DNA of 64,000 nucleotides from Phaeovibrio sulfidiphilus (GCF_014861485.1 NZ_JACZHT010000007.1:1-64000); one strand, 5' to 3'; positions 18,753 to 27,803 are shown, counted from the stretch's first letter. The notes: generated by a model from the sequence alone, not told the origin. Program-made: numbers and translations.

Positions 18753-19247
18753 ATGGTTATGAGCTACGTACGGGTTCTCCGCCTTCTTCTCCCCGCAGCC
18801 CTGCTGCTCCTGCTTTTGCCGGTGGCTTCGGCCCATGCGGATGACGACCGGGTTCCTCCGGTCCGGGACCGGGCAACCCGGGCCGCGTGTGGCAGCTGCC
18901 ACATGGCGTTTCAGCCGGGTTTCCTTCCGGCCCGGTCGTGGGAGGCCATCATGGCCTCGCTGGACAACCACTTCGGTGCCCGGGTTGCCCTGCCCGAGGG
19001 CGAGCGCGAGGCCGTCACCCGCTACCTTGTGCAAAATGCCGGAGACCGGATCTCCGGTGAGCTGGCCTCGGCGTTCATGGCCCGGGTTCACCCCAGGGGC
19101 ACTCCCCGGCGCCTGACGGAAAACCCCGAGTTCATCCACGAGCACCGAAAGACAAGCTGGTACGAAGTCGGCAATTCGGCTATCGGAAGCATAGTCAACT
19201 GCCGGGCCTGCCATCGGAAAGCCGAAAAGGGGCGTTACGATGACTGA
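18753..19247 (+). CDS. dhc: Dihaem cytochrome c (DHC family)
   Basis: 164 residues. A signal peptide (MVMSYVRVLRLLLPA... to SAHA) is followed by two class I haem sites, CGSCH near the mature N-terminus and CRACH near the C-terminus, with the conserved W-x-x-I-M (SWEAIMASLDNHFG) of the DHC family between them. A periplasmic electron carrier expected to receive electrons from the cytochrome b561 encoded just upstream. In Rhodobacter-type clusters a third protein, the oxygen-binding SHP cytochrome, accompanies this pair; none is seen here. The start could also be the ATG at 18759. The stop overlaps an upstream ATG of the response regulator frame. Confidence 0.9.
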   Translation: MVMSYVRVLRLLLPAALLLLLLPVASAHADDDRVPPVRDRATRAACGSCHMAFQPGFLPARSWEAIMASLDNHFGARVALPEGEREAVTRYLVQNAGDRISGELASAFMARVHPRGTPRRLTENPEFIHEHRKTSWYEVGNSAIGSIVNCRACHRKAEKGRYDD

Positions 19248-19278
19248 GCCAGGAGCCTTGCCGGCAAAGGGGAATCGT

Positions 19279-19941
19279 ATGCGTCTGCTTCTTGTGGAGG
19301 ACGACCGTCTGATCGGTCACGGAATTGAGAAGACTCTCGCCCGCTACGGGTTTTCCGTGGACTGGTTCGACACGGGCACCGAGGGCGAGGAGGCCGCCCT
19401 CGCAACCGACTATGATGTGGTGATCCTGGACCTGGGCCTGCCGGGGGTGGACGGCCTGTCCATCCTGAAAACCTGGCGCAGCCGGGGCATCCAGGTGCCC
19501 GTTCTGGTTCTGACCGCCCGCAGCGAGCTTCACCAGAAGGTCGAGGGCCTCGATCACGGGGCCGACGACTATCTGGCCAAGCCCTTTGCGCTGGAGGAAC
19601 TGCTGGCCCGGCTGAGGGCCCTCGTGCGCCGCTCCCACGGTGTGGCCGCGCCCACGCTGGTCCATGGCCGCCTGTCGTTTGACCCGGCCGCGCGGCAGGT
19701 CCGGCTGGGGGACGAGCCCCTCATCCTCAGCCCCCGGGAGATGGCCCTGGTGGAGCACTTCCTTCTCAACCCGAAGGTGGTCATTTCCCGGGCCTCCATC
19801 GAGGAGAAACTCTATCCCTGGGGCGAGGAGGTCAGCTCCAACGCGGTCGAGTTTCACATCCACAACATTCGCAAGAAACTGGGGGCCGGGTTCATCCGCA
19901 CCGTCCGGGGCCTGGGGTACTCCCTGGGAGACCCGCCGTGA
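19279..19941 (+). CDS. qseB: OmpR-family response regulator, QseB/PmrA type
   Basis: 220 residues. The receiver domain has the acidic pair (LLVEDDRLIG), phospho-acceptor Asp (VVILDLGLPGVDG), the Thr (LTAR) and Lys (AKPFALEEL). The C-terminal winged helix ends in the usual RTVRGLGYSL. An in-frame ATG at 19240 overlaps the dhc stop, but the ATG at 19279 has AAGGGG seven bases upstream and gives the standard N-terminus MRLLLVEDD. Translationally coupled to the kinase (four-base overlap). It likely controls the cytochrome operon and ygiW through the direct-repeat boxes at 17679 and 22259. Confidence 0.93.
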   Translation: MRLLLVEDDRLIGHGIEKTLARYGFSVDWFDTGTEGEEAALATDYDVVILDLGLPGVDGLSILKTWRSRGIQVPVLVLTARSELHQKVEGLDHGADDYLAKPFALEELLARLRALVRRSHGVAAPTLVHGRLSFDPAARQVRLGDEPLILSPREMALVEHFLLNPKVVISRASIEEKLYPWGEEVSSNAVEFHIHNIRKKLGAGFIRTVRGLGYSLGDPP

Positions 19942-21398
19942 GCGCGTGGCGCCGGCTGCTGCCCGCCAGCCTGAAGGTCCGCCTTGTGGTGGCCTTCGTG
20001 CTGTGTCTTGTGGTGGCCTGGAGCGGTGCGGCCGGCCTGGTGTGGCGGGCCTCCAGCGCCTACATCGACGAGTTTTTTGATGTCCAGCAGCTTCACATGG
20101 CGGAGCGGCTGGCCCTGATCGATTTCGGATCCCTGCCCGAGCACGTCCCCGACACCCGCTCCCTGTTTGACACCCTGAACGAGGGCTCCGGGGTGAGCGC
20201 CGGGGGGGCGGGCAGCGATACGCTCCACTTCGCCCTGTTCGACACCCGGGGGCATATCCTCCTGACCGATGCCCTGGGGGAGGAGTCCTTTCACTACCGG
20301 CCCGGCGTGCGCGGCTTCGAGAACACCCGTATCCGCGGGGCCGGGGGCATCTGGCGGATCGTGTGGCTGTCGTCCGCCGACGGCCATTTCGTGGTGGCCG
20401 TGGGCCAGGACCTGGCCTACCGGCAGAGCATCGCGCTTCGTCTTCTCACCATCCAGCTGGGGCCGTGGCTTGCGGTCCTGCCCGTTTTGCTGATCACGCT
20501 GCTGTGGGTTCTGGCCCGCGGGTTCCGCCCGTTCGGCCGGCTCCAGCGGGAGCTGGACGCGCGCCGTCCCCAGGACACGGCCCCGCTTCGGACCGCCGCC
20601 GGACTTCCCTCCGAGATCGCGCCCCTGGCCCACGCCCTGAACGGCCTGTTTCGCCGCATGGCCGCCATGATCGCCCGGGAGCGCGCCTTTATCGACGGGG
20701 CGGCCCATGAGCTGCGCACGCCTCTGGCCGGGCTGCGGATCCAGACCGAGCTGGCCGCCCTGTCCGAGGGCGACCCGGACACCCAGCGCGAGGCCCTGGG
20801 CAACGTGCTTTCGGGGATCGATCACGTGACGGATCTTGCCGAACAGCTGATCGAGTTTTCCCGCCTGGATGCGCTTCGGGACACGGGGGCGAGCCTGCCC
20901 CTGAGCCCGGTTCCCTGGGCGGACGAGGTGGCGCGCGCGCTGGAGGCCCAGGAGGCCCGCATTCGGGGACGACACCTCGAGGTGCAGGTCAGCACCGATC
21001 CCCACAGCCGGCTTCCCGAGGGGCACCCCCTTCTGGTTGCCCTTCTGGTGCGCAATCTGGTGACCAACGCGGCGCTCTACACCCCCGAGGGGGGCACGAT
21101 CCGCATCCGGCTGGACAGCGGGGGCCTGGAGGTGGCCAACACGGCCCGCCCGCTGCCCCGCGAGGACGCGGCCCGTCTGGGCGAGAGCTTTTTCCGGCCG
21201 CCCGGGCAGGCCCAGCAGGGAAGCGGGCTCGGGCTCTCCATTGTCCGGCGTGTCGCCGAGCTTCACGGCATGGAGTGCCGGATCATTGCGCCGGACGGAG
21301 CGTCCGCGCCGGCGGAGTTCCGGGTGTGTCTGGTGTTTCCGGCCGGTGCGGCCGGGAGCGCCCCAAACGCCGGTGCGGCAGACCGGGCCGGGCCTTAG
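19938..21398 (+). CDS. qseC: Sensor histidine kinase, QseC type
   Basis: 486 residues from a GTG start with GGGAG seven bases upstream. First membrane helix about residues 13-35 (VRLVVAFVLCLVVAWSGAAG), periplasmic domain of about 130 residues, second helix about 170-190, HAMP-like linker, then a dimerisation domain with the H-box FIDGAAHELRTPLAGL, N-box RNLVTNAALYTPEGG and G-box GSGLGLSIVRR. This is the classical QseC layout. The periplasmic ligand is unknown; in enterobacteria QseC responds to catecholamines and AI-3. Its position after a haem electron-transfer pair suggests redox or haem sensing, which is inference. Confidence 0.92.
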   Translation: MSAWRRLLPASLKVRLVVAFVLCLVVAWSGAAGLVWRASSAYIDEFFDVQQLHMAERLALIDFGSLPEHVPDTRSLFDTLNEGSGVSAGGAGSDTLHFALFDTRGHILLTDALGEESFHYRPGVRGFENTRIRGAGGIWRIVWLSSADGHFVVAVGQDLAYRQSIALRLLTIQLGPWLAVLPVLLITLLWVLARGFRPFGRLQRELDARRPQDTAPLRTAAGLPSEIAPLAHALNGLFRRMAAMIARERAFIDGAAHELRTPLAGLRIQTELAALSEGDPDTQREALGNVLSGIDHVTDLAEQLIEFSRLDALRDTGASLPLSPVPWADEVARALEAQEARIRGRHLEVQVSTDPHSRLPEGHPLLVALLVRNLVTNAALYTPEGGTIRIRLDSGGLEVANTARPLPREDAARLGESFFRPPGQAQQGSGLGLSIVRRVAELHGMECRIIAPDGASAPAEFRVCLVFPAGAAGSAPNAGAADRAGP

Positions 21399-21510
21399 GG
21401 GCCAGGGCCCACGTCGCGCCTCCGGCTGATCGGGCCGGGACGTAGGGGCCAGGGCCCAGGCCGCGCCGCCGCCGGTGTGGCCAGTCAGGCCGGGTTCCAG
21501 GGGGAATAAC

Positions 21511-21565
21511 AAAAGCCGGCTTCTGTCACTCGCCCGGTGGGGCAGGGCAGAAGACCGGCTTTTTT
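21511..21565 (+). terminator. Bidirectional terminator between qseC and ygiW
   Basis: AAAAGCCGG plus CTTCTG (21511-21525) pairs with CAGAAG and CCGGCTTTT (21548-21562), with T runs in both directions. It can serve the convergent qseC (plus) and ygiW (minus) genes. Confidence 0.8.
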
Positions 21566-21663
21566 CGGGGCCCGTTCAGGGGCCATCCCGGTGCTCCGGC
21601 ATCGGGCGGGCTCCGGGGCGGGGACAGCCCCCGCTCCCGGGTCACCCGTTCCAGCCGTCAGAC

Positions 21664-22185
21664 CTAGTTCTGGGGCTGGGCCGTGGGCTGGGCTGCAGGC
21701 TGGGCCGCCGTGGGCTGGGCCGTGGGAGCGCCCTGCGGGGCCGACAGCAGGATGATGCGCTTCACCTCGATTTCCTTGAAGCGGGAGTGCTTGCGCTCCA
21801 CCTTGCCCTGGATTTCCACCATGTCCGTCGGCGCAACCTGCAGGCCGTTCCAGGCGTGGCGGTCGACCTCGATGTTGGTGGTCCCGCTGTCGTCCTGGAA
21901 GAGGTAGTCCTTGCCACCCAGGGGCTTCACAATGCGGCCCTGAAGGGACACCCAGGTGTCATCGGCCATGGTCTTGGCCTGCTCCACGGTCACGACGGCG
22001 GGAGCCGGTGCGGTGTAGCCATTTCCGTAGCCGTTGCCATAGCCCTGCTGGGCGTGGGCCTGGCTGGCACCGGCAAGGGTGCAGGCGGCCAGGAAAGCGG
22101 CGGCCAGCGTCTTGACGCCGGTGCGGCTGCGCGACGTGGTCTGGCGGGTCGTGGCGGAAACGACGGAGGGAACGAGTGTGGTCAT
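21664..22185 (-). CDS. ygiW: YgiW/BOF-family periplasmic stress protein (OB fold)
   Basis: 173 residues. A signal peptide (about 1-46, ending SQAHA after a long basic N region) precedes a Gly/Asn/Tyr-rich spacer (QQGYGNGYGNGY) and the bacterial OB-fold domain: VTVEQAKTMADDTWVSLQGR, the KDYLFQDDSGTTNIEVD strand pair, WNGL, and VEIQGKVERKHS. The C-terminus is an Ala/Gln/Pro-rich tail (APTAQPTAAQPAAQPTAQP). In gammaproteobacteria ygiW is the leader gene of qseBC. Here it is adjacent but convergent, sharing a terminator with qseC and carrying its own box upstream. A role in envelope stress tolerance is inferred from the family. Confidence 0.9.
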   Translation of the reverse strand: MTTLVPSVVSATTRQTTSRSRTGVKTLAAAFLAACTLAGASQAHAQQGYGNGYGNGYTAPAPAVVTVEQAKTMADDTWVSLQGRIVKPLGGKDYLFQDDSGTTNIEVDRHAWNGLQVAPTDMVEIQGKVERKHSRFKEIEVKRIILLSAPQGAPTAQPTAAQPAAQPTAQPQN

Positions 22186-22258
22186 GGAAAAGCTCCTTGG
22201 TGACTGGGTTGTCCCGACGGGTCAGCCCGTCGGCGTGAGAACAATAAAGCCATGTGAA

Positions 22259-22274
22259 CCTTAGGGCTTCCTTA
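22259..22274 (-). promoter_or_regulatory. Candidate QseB box upstream of ygiW
   Basis: On the plus strand CCTTA occurs at 22259-22263 and 22270-22274; on the coding (minus) strand this reads TAAGG, six bases, TAAGG. An 11-base direct repeat fits OmpR-family binding, and its spacing and composition resemble the CTTAA-N6-CTTAA element I recall for QseB. It lies 74 bases from the ygiW start. Confidence 0.5.
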
Positions 22275-22536
22275 TCGAAGCACTTCATGTCGATTTTTTG
22301 GAAAAATGTGTTGGGTGCCCGAGAGATACCCCGACGTACCGTGGGGGCGGGTTCCGGGGGCGCAAGCGCCAGGGGGCAGCACGGGGCCGCAGGGGGCGCG
22401 CGGTTCACCGCCGGGGTGCGACAGTTCCTGTCGGATGTGGGAGGGGCGCCGGGCCCGCCCCGGGGTCCGCCACGGATCCATCACGTGGCCAGCACGGGGC
22501 CGCAGCGGGGGCGCCGCTTATCGTCGGAGCGGGAGC

Positions 22537-22564
22537 CCGGGCGGGACGGGAGGGCCCCGCCCGG
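22537..22564 (-). terminator. Possible terminator hairpin after znuA
   Basis: CCGGGCGGG (22537-22545) pairs perfectly with CCCGCCCGG (22556-22564), 27 bases past the znuA stop. There is no T run, so activity is uncertain. Confidence 0.3.
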
Positions 22565-22590
22565 ACTGTCAGTCGGTGTGTTGTGGTCCC

Positions 22591-23910
22591 TCAGCGGGCC
22601 GGGGCTGCTGCGCCGTCTTCCGCGTCCGGTGTTCCCGTTGCTCCGGGCTGGGCAGGGGCCTCGGCAGGCCGGGAGGCGTCAGAAGGCTCCGTCGTGTGCT
22701 GCGGGTCCGTCGCGTGGGCCGGTTCCGTCCCGTGGGCCGGTTCCATCATGTGCTGCGGCGCGGTCATGTGATGGGACGGCTCGGCGCTGTCCGCTGCGCC
22801 CGAGGCCGACGCAGGCAGATGGCAGGCCGAATACGTGTGGGCGATTCGCTCCAGGGTCTCGAAGTAGAGGTCCGGTCCCGGCGTGATCCCGTAGCCCAGC
22901 GGATCCACGGTCAGGGCTTTTGCGGGGGTGCCGGCAATCAGCCTGTCCACCACATCGCGGGAGAACTGGGGCTCGGCAAACAGGCACGGGATATGGTGGC
23001 GGGTCAGAAGATCCCGCACGGCAACGGTCCGCGCCGCGCTCAGCGGCGTTTCCGGGTGGAAGGTCAGGAAGCCGGCCGGCTGGGCGCCGTAGCGCTTGTC
23101 GAAGTACTGGAAGCCGTCATGAAACGAGACGTAGCTGATGGCTCCGGGGCCGCCCATCTCCTCGCGGATCTTTGCGTCCAGGACGTCCAGGCGCATCAGC
23201 GTGGTGCGGGCGTTTTCCGCGTAGAGATCCGCGTTGCCCGGATCGATGTCCGCAAGGTGCCGGGCGACGGCCTGAACGACAACCGCGGCGTTTTTCGGGT
23301 CGAGCCAGAGGTGGGCGTCAAGCTCGCCCTCGTGGTGGTGGTGCCCGTGGTCATCGTCCCCGTCGTGGGCTGCGGCGGGCTCGGCGTGGGGGCCCTCCGC
23401 CTCGTGACCGTCATGGTCGTCGTGGTCCGCGTGGTCGTCATCGTGGGCCCCGCTGTCCTCCAGCGCCGCGTCGCTGCGCACGGGATACAGGGTCATCCCC
23501 TCCAGGTCCTTGATTTCCATGACCCGTTCCGGATGTTTCTCCTGGATACCGGACAGGGAGCGGGCAAAGGCGGTCTCCAGCTCCGGACCGACCCAGACCA
23601 CCAGGTCCGCGCGGTCGATGGTCAGGGCGTCCGAGGGCTTCAGCGCGTATCCGTGGGGCGAGCGCCCCGCGTCCATGATCAGGTCCGGCGTTCCGGCACC
23701 GCTCATCACCGCGCTGACCAGGGAGTGCAGCGGCGCGATGGAGACGGCGACTCGCGGGGCCTCTCTCTCCAGGATGGGGAGCTCGGCCACCGGCGAGGGG
23801 CGGGAGATCCGATAGAGAAGACTGGTGGCCCCGGCTCCGGTCATGGCCAGAAGCACTCCGGCAATGACAAGCTTGCGCAGGACAGGTTTTTCAGGGGATT
23901 GTTTCGACAT
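22591..23910 (-). CDS. znuA: Zinc ABC transporter substrate-binding protein with two His-rich regions
   Basis: 439 residues, starting MSKQSPEK. N-terminal membrane anchor or signal (about 12-35), then the cluster A-I solute-binding fold with metal-ligand histidines in APLHSLV, RSPHGYALKPSD, DAHLWLDPKNA and SFHDGFQYFDKRYG. The expected acidic His-rich loop (HADHDDHDGHEAE ... DDHGHHHH, about residues 155-195) marks zinc specificity. Unusually, a further tail of about 65 residues at the C-terminus repeats His/Met motifs (HHMTAPQHMMEPAHGTEPAH). Divergent from znuCB. No obvious Zur palindrome could be found in the 189-base gap. Confidence 0.93.
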   Translation of the reverse strand: MSKQSPEKPVLRKLVIAGVLLAMTGAGATSLLYRISRPSPVAELPILEREAPRVAVSIAPLHSLVSAVMSGAGTPDLIMDAGRSPHGYALKPSDALTIDRADLVVWVGPELETAFARSLSGIQEKHPERVMEIKDLEGMTLYPVRSDAALEDSGAHDDDHADHDDHDGHEAEGPHAEPAAAHDGDDDHGHHHHEGELDAHLWLDPKNAAVVVQAVARHLADIDPGNADLYAENARTTLMRLDVLDAKIREEMGGPGAISYVSFHDGFQYFDKRYGAQPAGFLTFHPETPLSAARTVAVRDLLTRHHIPCLFAEPQFSRDVVDRLIAGTPAKALTVDPLGYGITPGPDLYFETLERIAHTYSACHLPASASGAADSAEPSHHMTAPQHMMEPAHGTEPAHATDPQHTTEPSDASRPAEAPAQPGATGTPDAEDGAAAPAR

Positions 23911-24099
23911 GAGGCGTCCGTTCAGTCCGAAGATGTGGGAGGGGCGGGGCCGGGAGCGGTTCCGCGGGGCCGGGATTTCAGGACGCTCCGGCAGGACGTC
24001 CGGGGCCCGGTGCGGAACCGGAATGGTAATCGCAGTCGCAGACGTGTGGCACGGGTCGGGCAGGGTCCGGTGACCGGGACAGGCAGGAGAACGCAAAGC

Positions 24100-24894
24100 A
24101 TGACCACAGCCGGAACCGGGGAGGACAGGGCCCCCCTGGCCGCTTTTGAGAGTGTCGGTGTCCGGGCGGGGCGGCGGTGGCTTCTGCACGACATCACCTT
24201 TGGCCTGTACCCGGGGGAAATCGTCACCCTCGTTGGTCCCAATGGTGCTGGAAAAACAACCCTTGTCAAGGCATTGCTTGGAATAATTCCCATTACCACT
24301 GGCCGGATCCTGCGCCCGGACCCGTCTCGGGTCGGCTACGTTCCCCAGAGGCTTTTTCTCGATCCGGTGATGCCCCTGAGTGTGCGGCGCCTGGTCAGCC
24401 CGGCGTGTCGCACTCCGGCCCCGGTGATCGAGGCGGCCCTCCGGGAAACCGGGGTCGAGATGCGAATCGATGACCCGGTCAGCAATCTCTCCGGCGGCGA
24501 GTTCCAGAGGGTTCTTCTGGCCCGGGCCCTGTTGCGCAATCCCTCCCTTCTGGTTCTGGACGAGCCGGCCCAGGGGGTGGACTACCGCGGCGAGATGGCC
24601 CTTTACCAGCTTTTGTCCCGCCTGCGCACCGAGAGGGGACTGTCCATCCTGATGGTGTCCCATGACCTTCACGTGGTGATGGCCTCGACGGACCGGGTCA
24701 TCTGCCTGAACGGCCATATCTGCTGTTCGGGGGAGCCCAGGGTGGTGTCCGTCTCGCCCGAGTTCCGCGACCTGTTTGGCAGCCGCGCCGACCAGCTGGC
24801 CTTGTACGCCCACCATCACGACCACTGCCACCGCTCGGATTCCGCCACAGAGCCCCTGTGCCCCACCTGCACCCCGGAGGACAAAACACCATGA
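24100..24894 (+). CDS. znuC: Zinc ABC transporter ATPase
   Basis: 264 residues. Walker A GPNGAGKTT, Q-loop YVPQRLFLD, signature NLSGGEFQRVLLARALL, Walker B LLVLDEPAQGVD, and switch His SHDLHVVM. The C-terminus ends with a His/Cys-rich segment (YAHHHDHCHRSD ... LCPTC), frequent in ZnuC and consistent with zinc handling. The start ATG has AGGAGA ten bases upstream. It overlaps znuB by four bases, so the two are translationally coupled; the partner binding protein is the divergent znuA. Confidence 0.94.
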   Translation: MTTAGTGEDRAPLAAFESVGVRAGRRWLLHDITFGLYPGEIVTLVGPNGAGKTTLVKALLGIIPITTGRILRPDPSRVGYVPQRLFLDPVMPLSVRRLVSPACRTPAPVIEAALRETGVEMRIDDPVSNLSGGEFQRVLLARALLRNPSLLVLDEPAQGVDYRGEMALYQLLSRLRTERGLSILMVSHDLHVVMASTDRVICLNGHICCSGEPRVVSVSPEFRDLFGSRADQLALYAHHHDHCHRSDSATEPLCPTCTPEDKTP

Positions 24895-25709
24895 TGCCGG
24901 ATGATCTTGTCCTGCGCGCCCTGATTGCCGGGGCCGGCGTCGCGCTGGTCAGTGGGCCCCTGGGGTGTTTCGTGGTCTGGCGGCGCATGGCCTATTTCGG
25001 GGACGCCATGGCCCACGGAGCCCTGCTGGGAGTGGCGCTGGGGGTGGCCTCGGGGGCCGGTCCGTTTGTCGGGGCCGTGGTCTTCGCGCTGTGTGCCAGT
25101 GCTCTGCTGGCCCGCCTGGCGGCCCGTCGCTCCCTGGGGATTGACGCCTGGCTCGGGGTGCTGGCCCACGGATCCCTGGCCCTGGGCCTGGTGGCCGTGT
25201 CCCTGATGGCCACCCGGGTGGATCTCATGTCCCTGCTTCTGGGGGATGTGCTGGCGGTCTCGTGGACCGATGTGCTGGTCATCCTCGGCTTTTCCCTGTG
25301 CACTCTGGGGCTTCTGGCCCTCTTCTGGCGGCCCTTGCTGAACGCCACCATCGAGCCCGACCTGGCGAGGGCCGAGGGAACCAATGTGGCCGCGGTGGAC
25401 CTGTTCCTGATGATGGCGATTGCCCTGACCATTGCCATTGCCATGAAGATCGTGGGTGTTCTTCTGGTCACAGCGCTTCTTGTCGTGCCGGCGGCCGCCG
25501 CCCGCTTCTGGAGCCGCTCCCCCGAGACCATGGCCCTGTTCTCCGCACTTGTGGGAATCGCCAGTGTTTTCGGGGGCCTGGAGGCCTCCCTTTTCCTTGA
25601 CAGCCCGGCGGGCCCGTCCATTGTGGCGGTTGCGGTCCTGGTGTTTTTTGTGGGGCTGGCCCTGCGCCCGGTTTTCCGGGACCAACCCCGGGAGGAGACA
25701 CGATCCTGA
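24891..25709 (+). CDS. znuB: Zinc ABC transporter permease
   Basis: 272 residues with about eight hydrophobic helices and the ABC-3 family permease signature around FVVWRRMAYFGDAMAHGALLG, the region contacting the ATPase. The conserved HG follows (VLAHGSLALGLV). Start at 24891, four bases overlapping znuC, preceded by GGAGG; a second ATG at 24894 is equally possible. Inner-membrane channel of the zinc importer. Confidence 0.94.
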   Translation: MMPDDLVLRALIAGAGVALVSGPLGCFVVWRRMAYFGDAMAHGALLGVALGVASGAGPFVGAVVFALCASALLARLAARRSLGIDAWLGVLAHGSLALGLVAVSLMATRVDLMSLLLGDVLAVSWTDVLVILGFSLCTLGLLALFWRPLLNATIEPDLARAEGTNVAAVDLFLMMAIALTIAIAMKIVGVLLVTALLVVPAAAARFWSRSPETMALFSALVGIASVFGGLEASLFLDSPAGPSIVAVAVLVFFVGLALRPVFRDQPREETRS

Positions 25710-25852
25710 GGTTTGCTCTGGTGCGGTGCACAAAAAGCGGTGGCACCCGGCCGGAGGGTCAAGTACGATGCGCGCCAATGGGGGCGCACGAGCGGTCTGC
25801 GCCCGGTTTTGCACCGGCAAAACGAAGCCACTTTAAAAATTGAGGAGTGAAA

Positions 25853-26692
25853 ATGCCCATGTCCGGAGGGTTGCTGCAAGGCAAGAAAGGCCTCGTTCTC
25901 GGGGTCGCGAACGACAAGTCCATCGCCTGGGGCATTGCCCGGGCCGCCCACGAGCACGGGGCACAGATTGCATTCACCTACCAGTCCGACGCGCTTTTGA
26001 AGCGGGTCCAGCCCCTGATCGACACCCTGGGGGGCGACAATCCCGTGTTCCCCTGCGACGTGTCGGATGATGCGAGCCTGGACGCCCTGTTCGCGTCGCT
26101 GAAGGACAGCTTCGGCACGCTGGACTTTGTGGTCCACGGCATTGCGTTCTCGGACAAGGATGAGCTGAAGGGCAAGTACCTCCAGACCACCCGGGAGAAC
26201 TTCCGCACGACCATGGACATTTCCGTGTACTCGTTCGTGGACATCGCCCGGCGCAGCGCGGAAATCATGAACGACGGCGGCTCCATGCTCACCCTGTCCT
26301 ACCTCGGGGCCGAGCGGGTTGTCCCCCACTACAACGTGATGGGCGTGGCGAAGGCGGCTCTGGAGGCCAGCACCCGCTATCTGGCGGCGGACCTGGGCGA
26401 GCGGGGCATCCGCGTCAACGCCATTTCCGCCGGACCGATCCGCACCCTTGCGGCCATGGGCATCGGTGACTTCCGCAACATCCTGAAGTGGAACGAGGCC
26501 AACGCGCCGCTGCGCCGCAACGTCACCACCGAGGAGGTGGGCGGTTCGGGCCTGTACCTTCTGTCCGACCTGGCGCGGGGCGTCACCGGCGAGGTCCACT
26601 ACGTGGACAGCGGCTACCACCTGGTCGGCATGCTGGAGCCCGCCTCCCTGGACGAGAATATCGCCATCCTCACGGCGATGAAGAAAGACTGA
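25853..26692 (+). CDS. fabI: Enoyl-[acyl-carrier-protein] reductase (NADH)
   Basis: 279 residues. The FabI glycine pattern [13 protein letters not shown], the [12 protein letters not shown] segment, and the active-site Tyr-x6-Tyr-x6-Lys in [20 protein letters not shown] are all present. It catalyses the last reduction of each fatty acid elongation cycle. Start ATG at 25853 has GAGGAG five bases upstream; an in-frame GTG six bases earlier overlaps that site. Followed after 16 bases by aroC, the usual alphaproteobacterial neighbour, so probably co-transcribed. Confidence 0.97.
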   Translation: MPMSGGLLQGKKGLVLGVANDKSIAWGIARAAHEHGAQIAFTYQSDALLKRVQPLIDTLGGDNPVFPCDVSDDASLDALFASLKDSFGTLDFVVHGIAFSDKDELKGKYLQTTRENFRTTMDISVYSFVDIARRSAEIMNDGGSMLTLSYLGAERVVPHYNVMGVAKAALEASTRYLAADLGERGIRVNAISAGPIRTLAAMGIGDFRNILKWNEANAPLRRNVTTEEVGGSGLYLLSDLARGVTGEVHYVDSGYHLVGMLEPASLDENIAILTAMKKD

Positions 26693-26708
26693 GGCAAGGG
26701 GCGGGGAC

Positions 26709-27803
26709 ATGGCCGGGGACACCTTCGGGACACTCTTTCGCTTTTCCACCTTTGGCGAAAGCCACGGGCCCGCGATCGGCTGCGTGGTGGAGGGAACGCC
26801 CCCGGGCGTCCCCCTCACGGTCGAGCAGATCCAGCACGATCTGGACCGCAGGAAGCCCGGCCAGTCCCGCTACACGACCCAGCGGCGGGAGGCCGACGAG
26901 GTGGAGATCCTCTCGGGTGTGTTCGAGGGGCGCACCACCGGCACCCCCATCGGGCTGCTGATCCGCAACACGGACCAGCGCTCCCAGGACTACGGCTCCA
27001 TCGCCGACCGGTTCCGGCCCGGCCACGCGGACTATACCTACCACGTGAAATACGGCCTGCGGGATCCGCGGGGCGGCGGGCGCTCCAGTGCCCGGGAAAC
27101 CGCCATGCGTGTGGCCGCCGGGGCCGTGGCGCGGGCGGCGCTCCGCCACCTTGTGGGCGAGGCGCTGACCGTGCGGGCCGCTCTGGTCGAGATGGGCGGC
27201 ATCGCCATCAACCCCGGGAACTGGTCCTGGGACGAGACCGGGCGCAATCCGTTCTTTGCGCCGGATCCGGAGGTGGTTCCCCTGTGGGAGGCCTGCCTTG
27301 ACCAGACCCGCAAGGCGGGCTCCAGCGTGGGGGCCGTCGTGGCGGTCGAGGCCACCGGGGTTCCGGCGGGTCTCGGGGAACCGGTGTATGACCGGCTGGA
27401 TGCGGACCTTGCCAAGGCGCTGATGAGCATCAATGCCGTCAAGGGCGTGGAGATCGGGGACGGTTTTGCCGCCGCCCGGCTCAGGGGCGAGGACAACGCG
27501 GACGAGATGCTCCCCGGCGGGGACGGCGCGCCCGTCTTCCTGTCCAATCACGCGGGCGGCATTCTGGGGGGCATTTCCACGGGGCAGGCCATCACGGCCC
27601 GTTTTGCGGTGAAGCCCACCAGCTCTATCCTGATTGCCCGGCGCAGCATCGACCGGGACGGCCAGCCGGTGGAGGTCCAGACCCGGGGACGTCACGACCC
27701 GTGCGTGGGCATTCGGGCGATTCCGGTGGCCGAGGCCATGGTGGCCGTCACGCTGCTTGACCACCTGCTGCGGTTCCGGGGGCAGTGCGGCGCCTCGTTC
27801 TGA
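26709..27803 (+). CDS. aroC: Chorismate synthase
   Basis: 364 residues, full length for the family. Signatures visible are [15 protein letters not shown], the FMN-binding [18 protein letters not shown] and [10 protein letters not shown], and [17 protein letters not shown]. It converts 5-enolpyruvylshikimate 3-phosphate to chorismate, the branch point feeding aromatic amino acids and folate; the pabB and pabC products encoded at 34.4-36.0 kb use chorismate. Directly follows fabI. Confidence 0.97.
   Translation: MAGDTFGTLFRFSTFGESHGPAIGCVVEGTPPGVPLTVEQIQHDLDRRKPGQSRYTTQRREADEVEILSGVFEGRTTGTPIGLLIRNTDQRSQDYGSIADRFRPGHADYTYHVKYGLRDPRGGGRSSARETAMRVAAGAVARAALRHLVGEALTVRAALVEMGGIAINPGNWSWDETGRNPFFAPDPEVVPLWEACLDQTRKAGSSVGAVVAVEATGVPAGLGEPVYDRLDADLAKALMSINAVKGVEIGDGFAAARLRGEDNADEMLPGGDGAPVFLSNHAGGILGGISTGQAITARFAVKPTSSILIARRSIDRDGQPVEVQTRGRHDPCVGIRAIPVAEAMVAVTLLDHLLRFRGQCGASF

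Larger units (their letters stand above)
22186..22590. other. Intergenic region between ygiW and znuA
   Basis: No supported gene. It holds the ygiW promoter region with a candidate QseB box, a small hairpin (GACGGG/CCCGTC near 22215-22232) in the ygiW leader, a 16-base direct repeat CAGCACGGGGCCGCAG at 22377-22392 and 22490-22505, and a GC hairpin after znuA. Confidence 0.5.

Noticed and set aside
22306-24099. Long in-frame extension upstream of znuC
   Set aside because: It runs antisense through znuA. The ATG at 24100 has a ribosome site and gives the normal ABC protein length.
23911-24099. Zur operator between znuA and znuC
   Set aside because: No palindrome resembling a Zur box could be found; only a weak AATGGTAAT-like sequence without symmetry.
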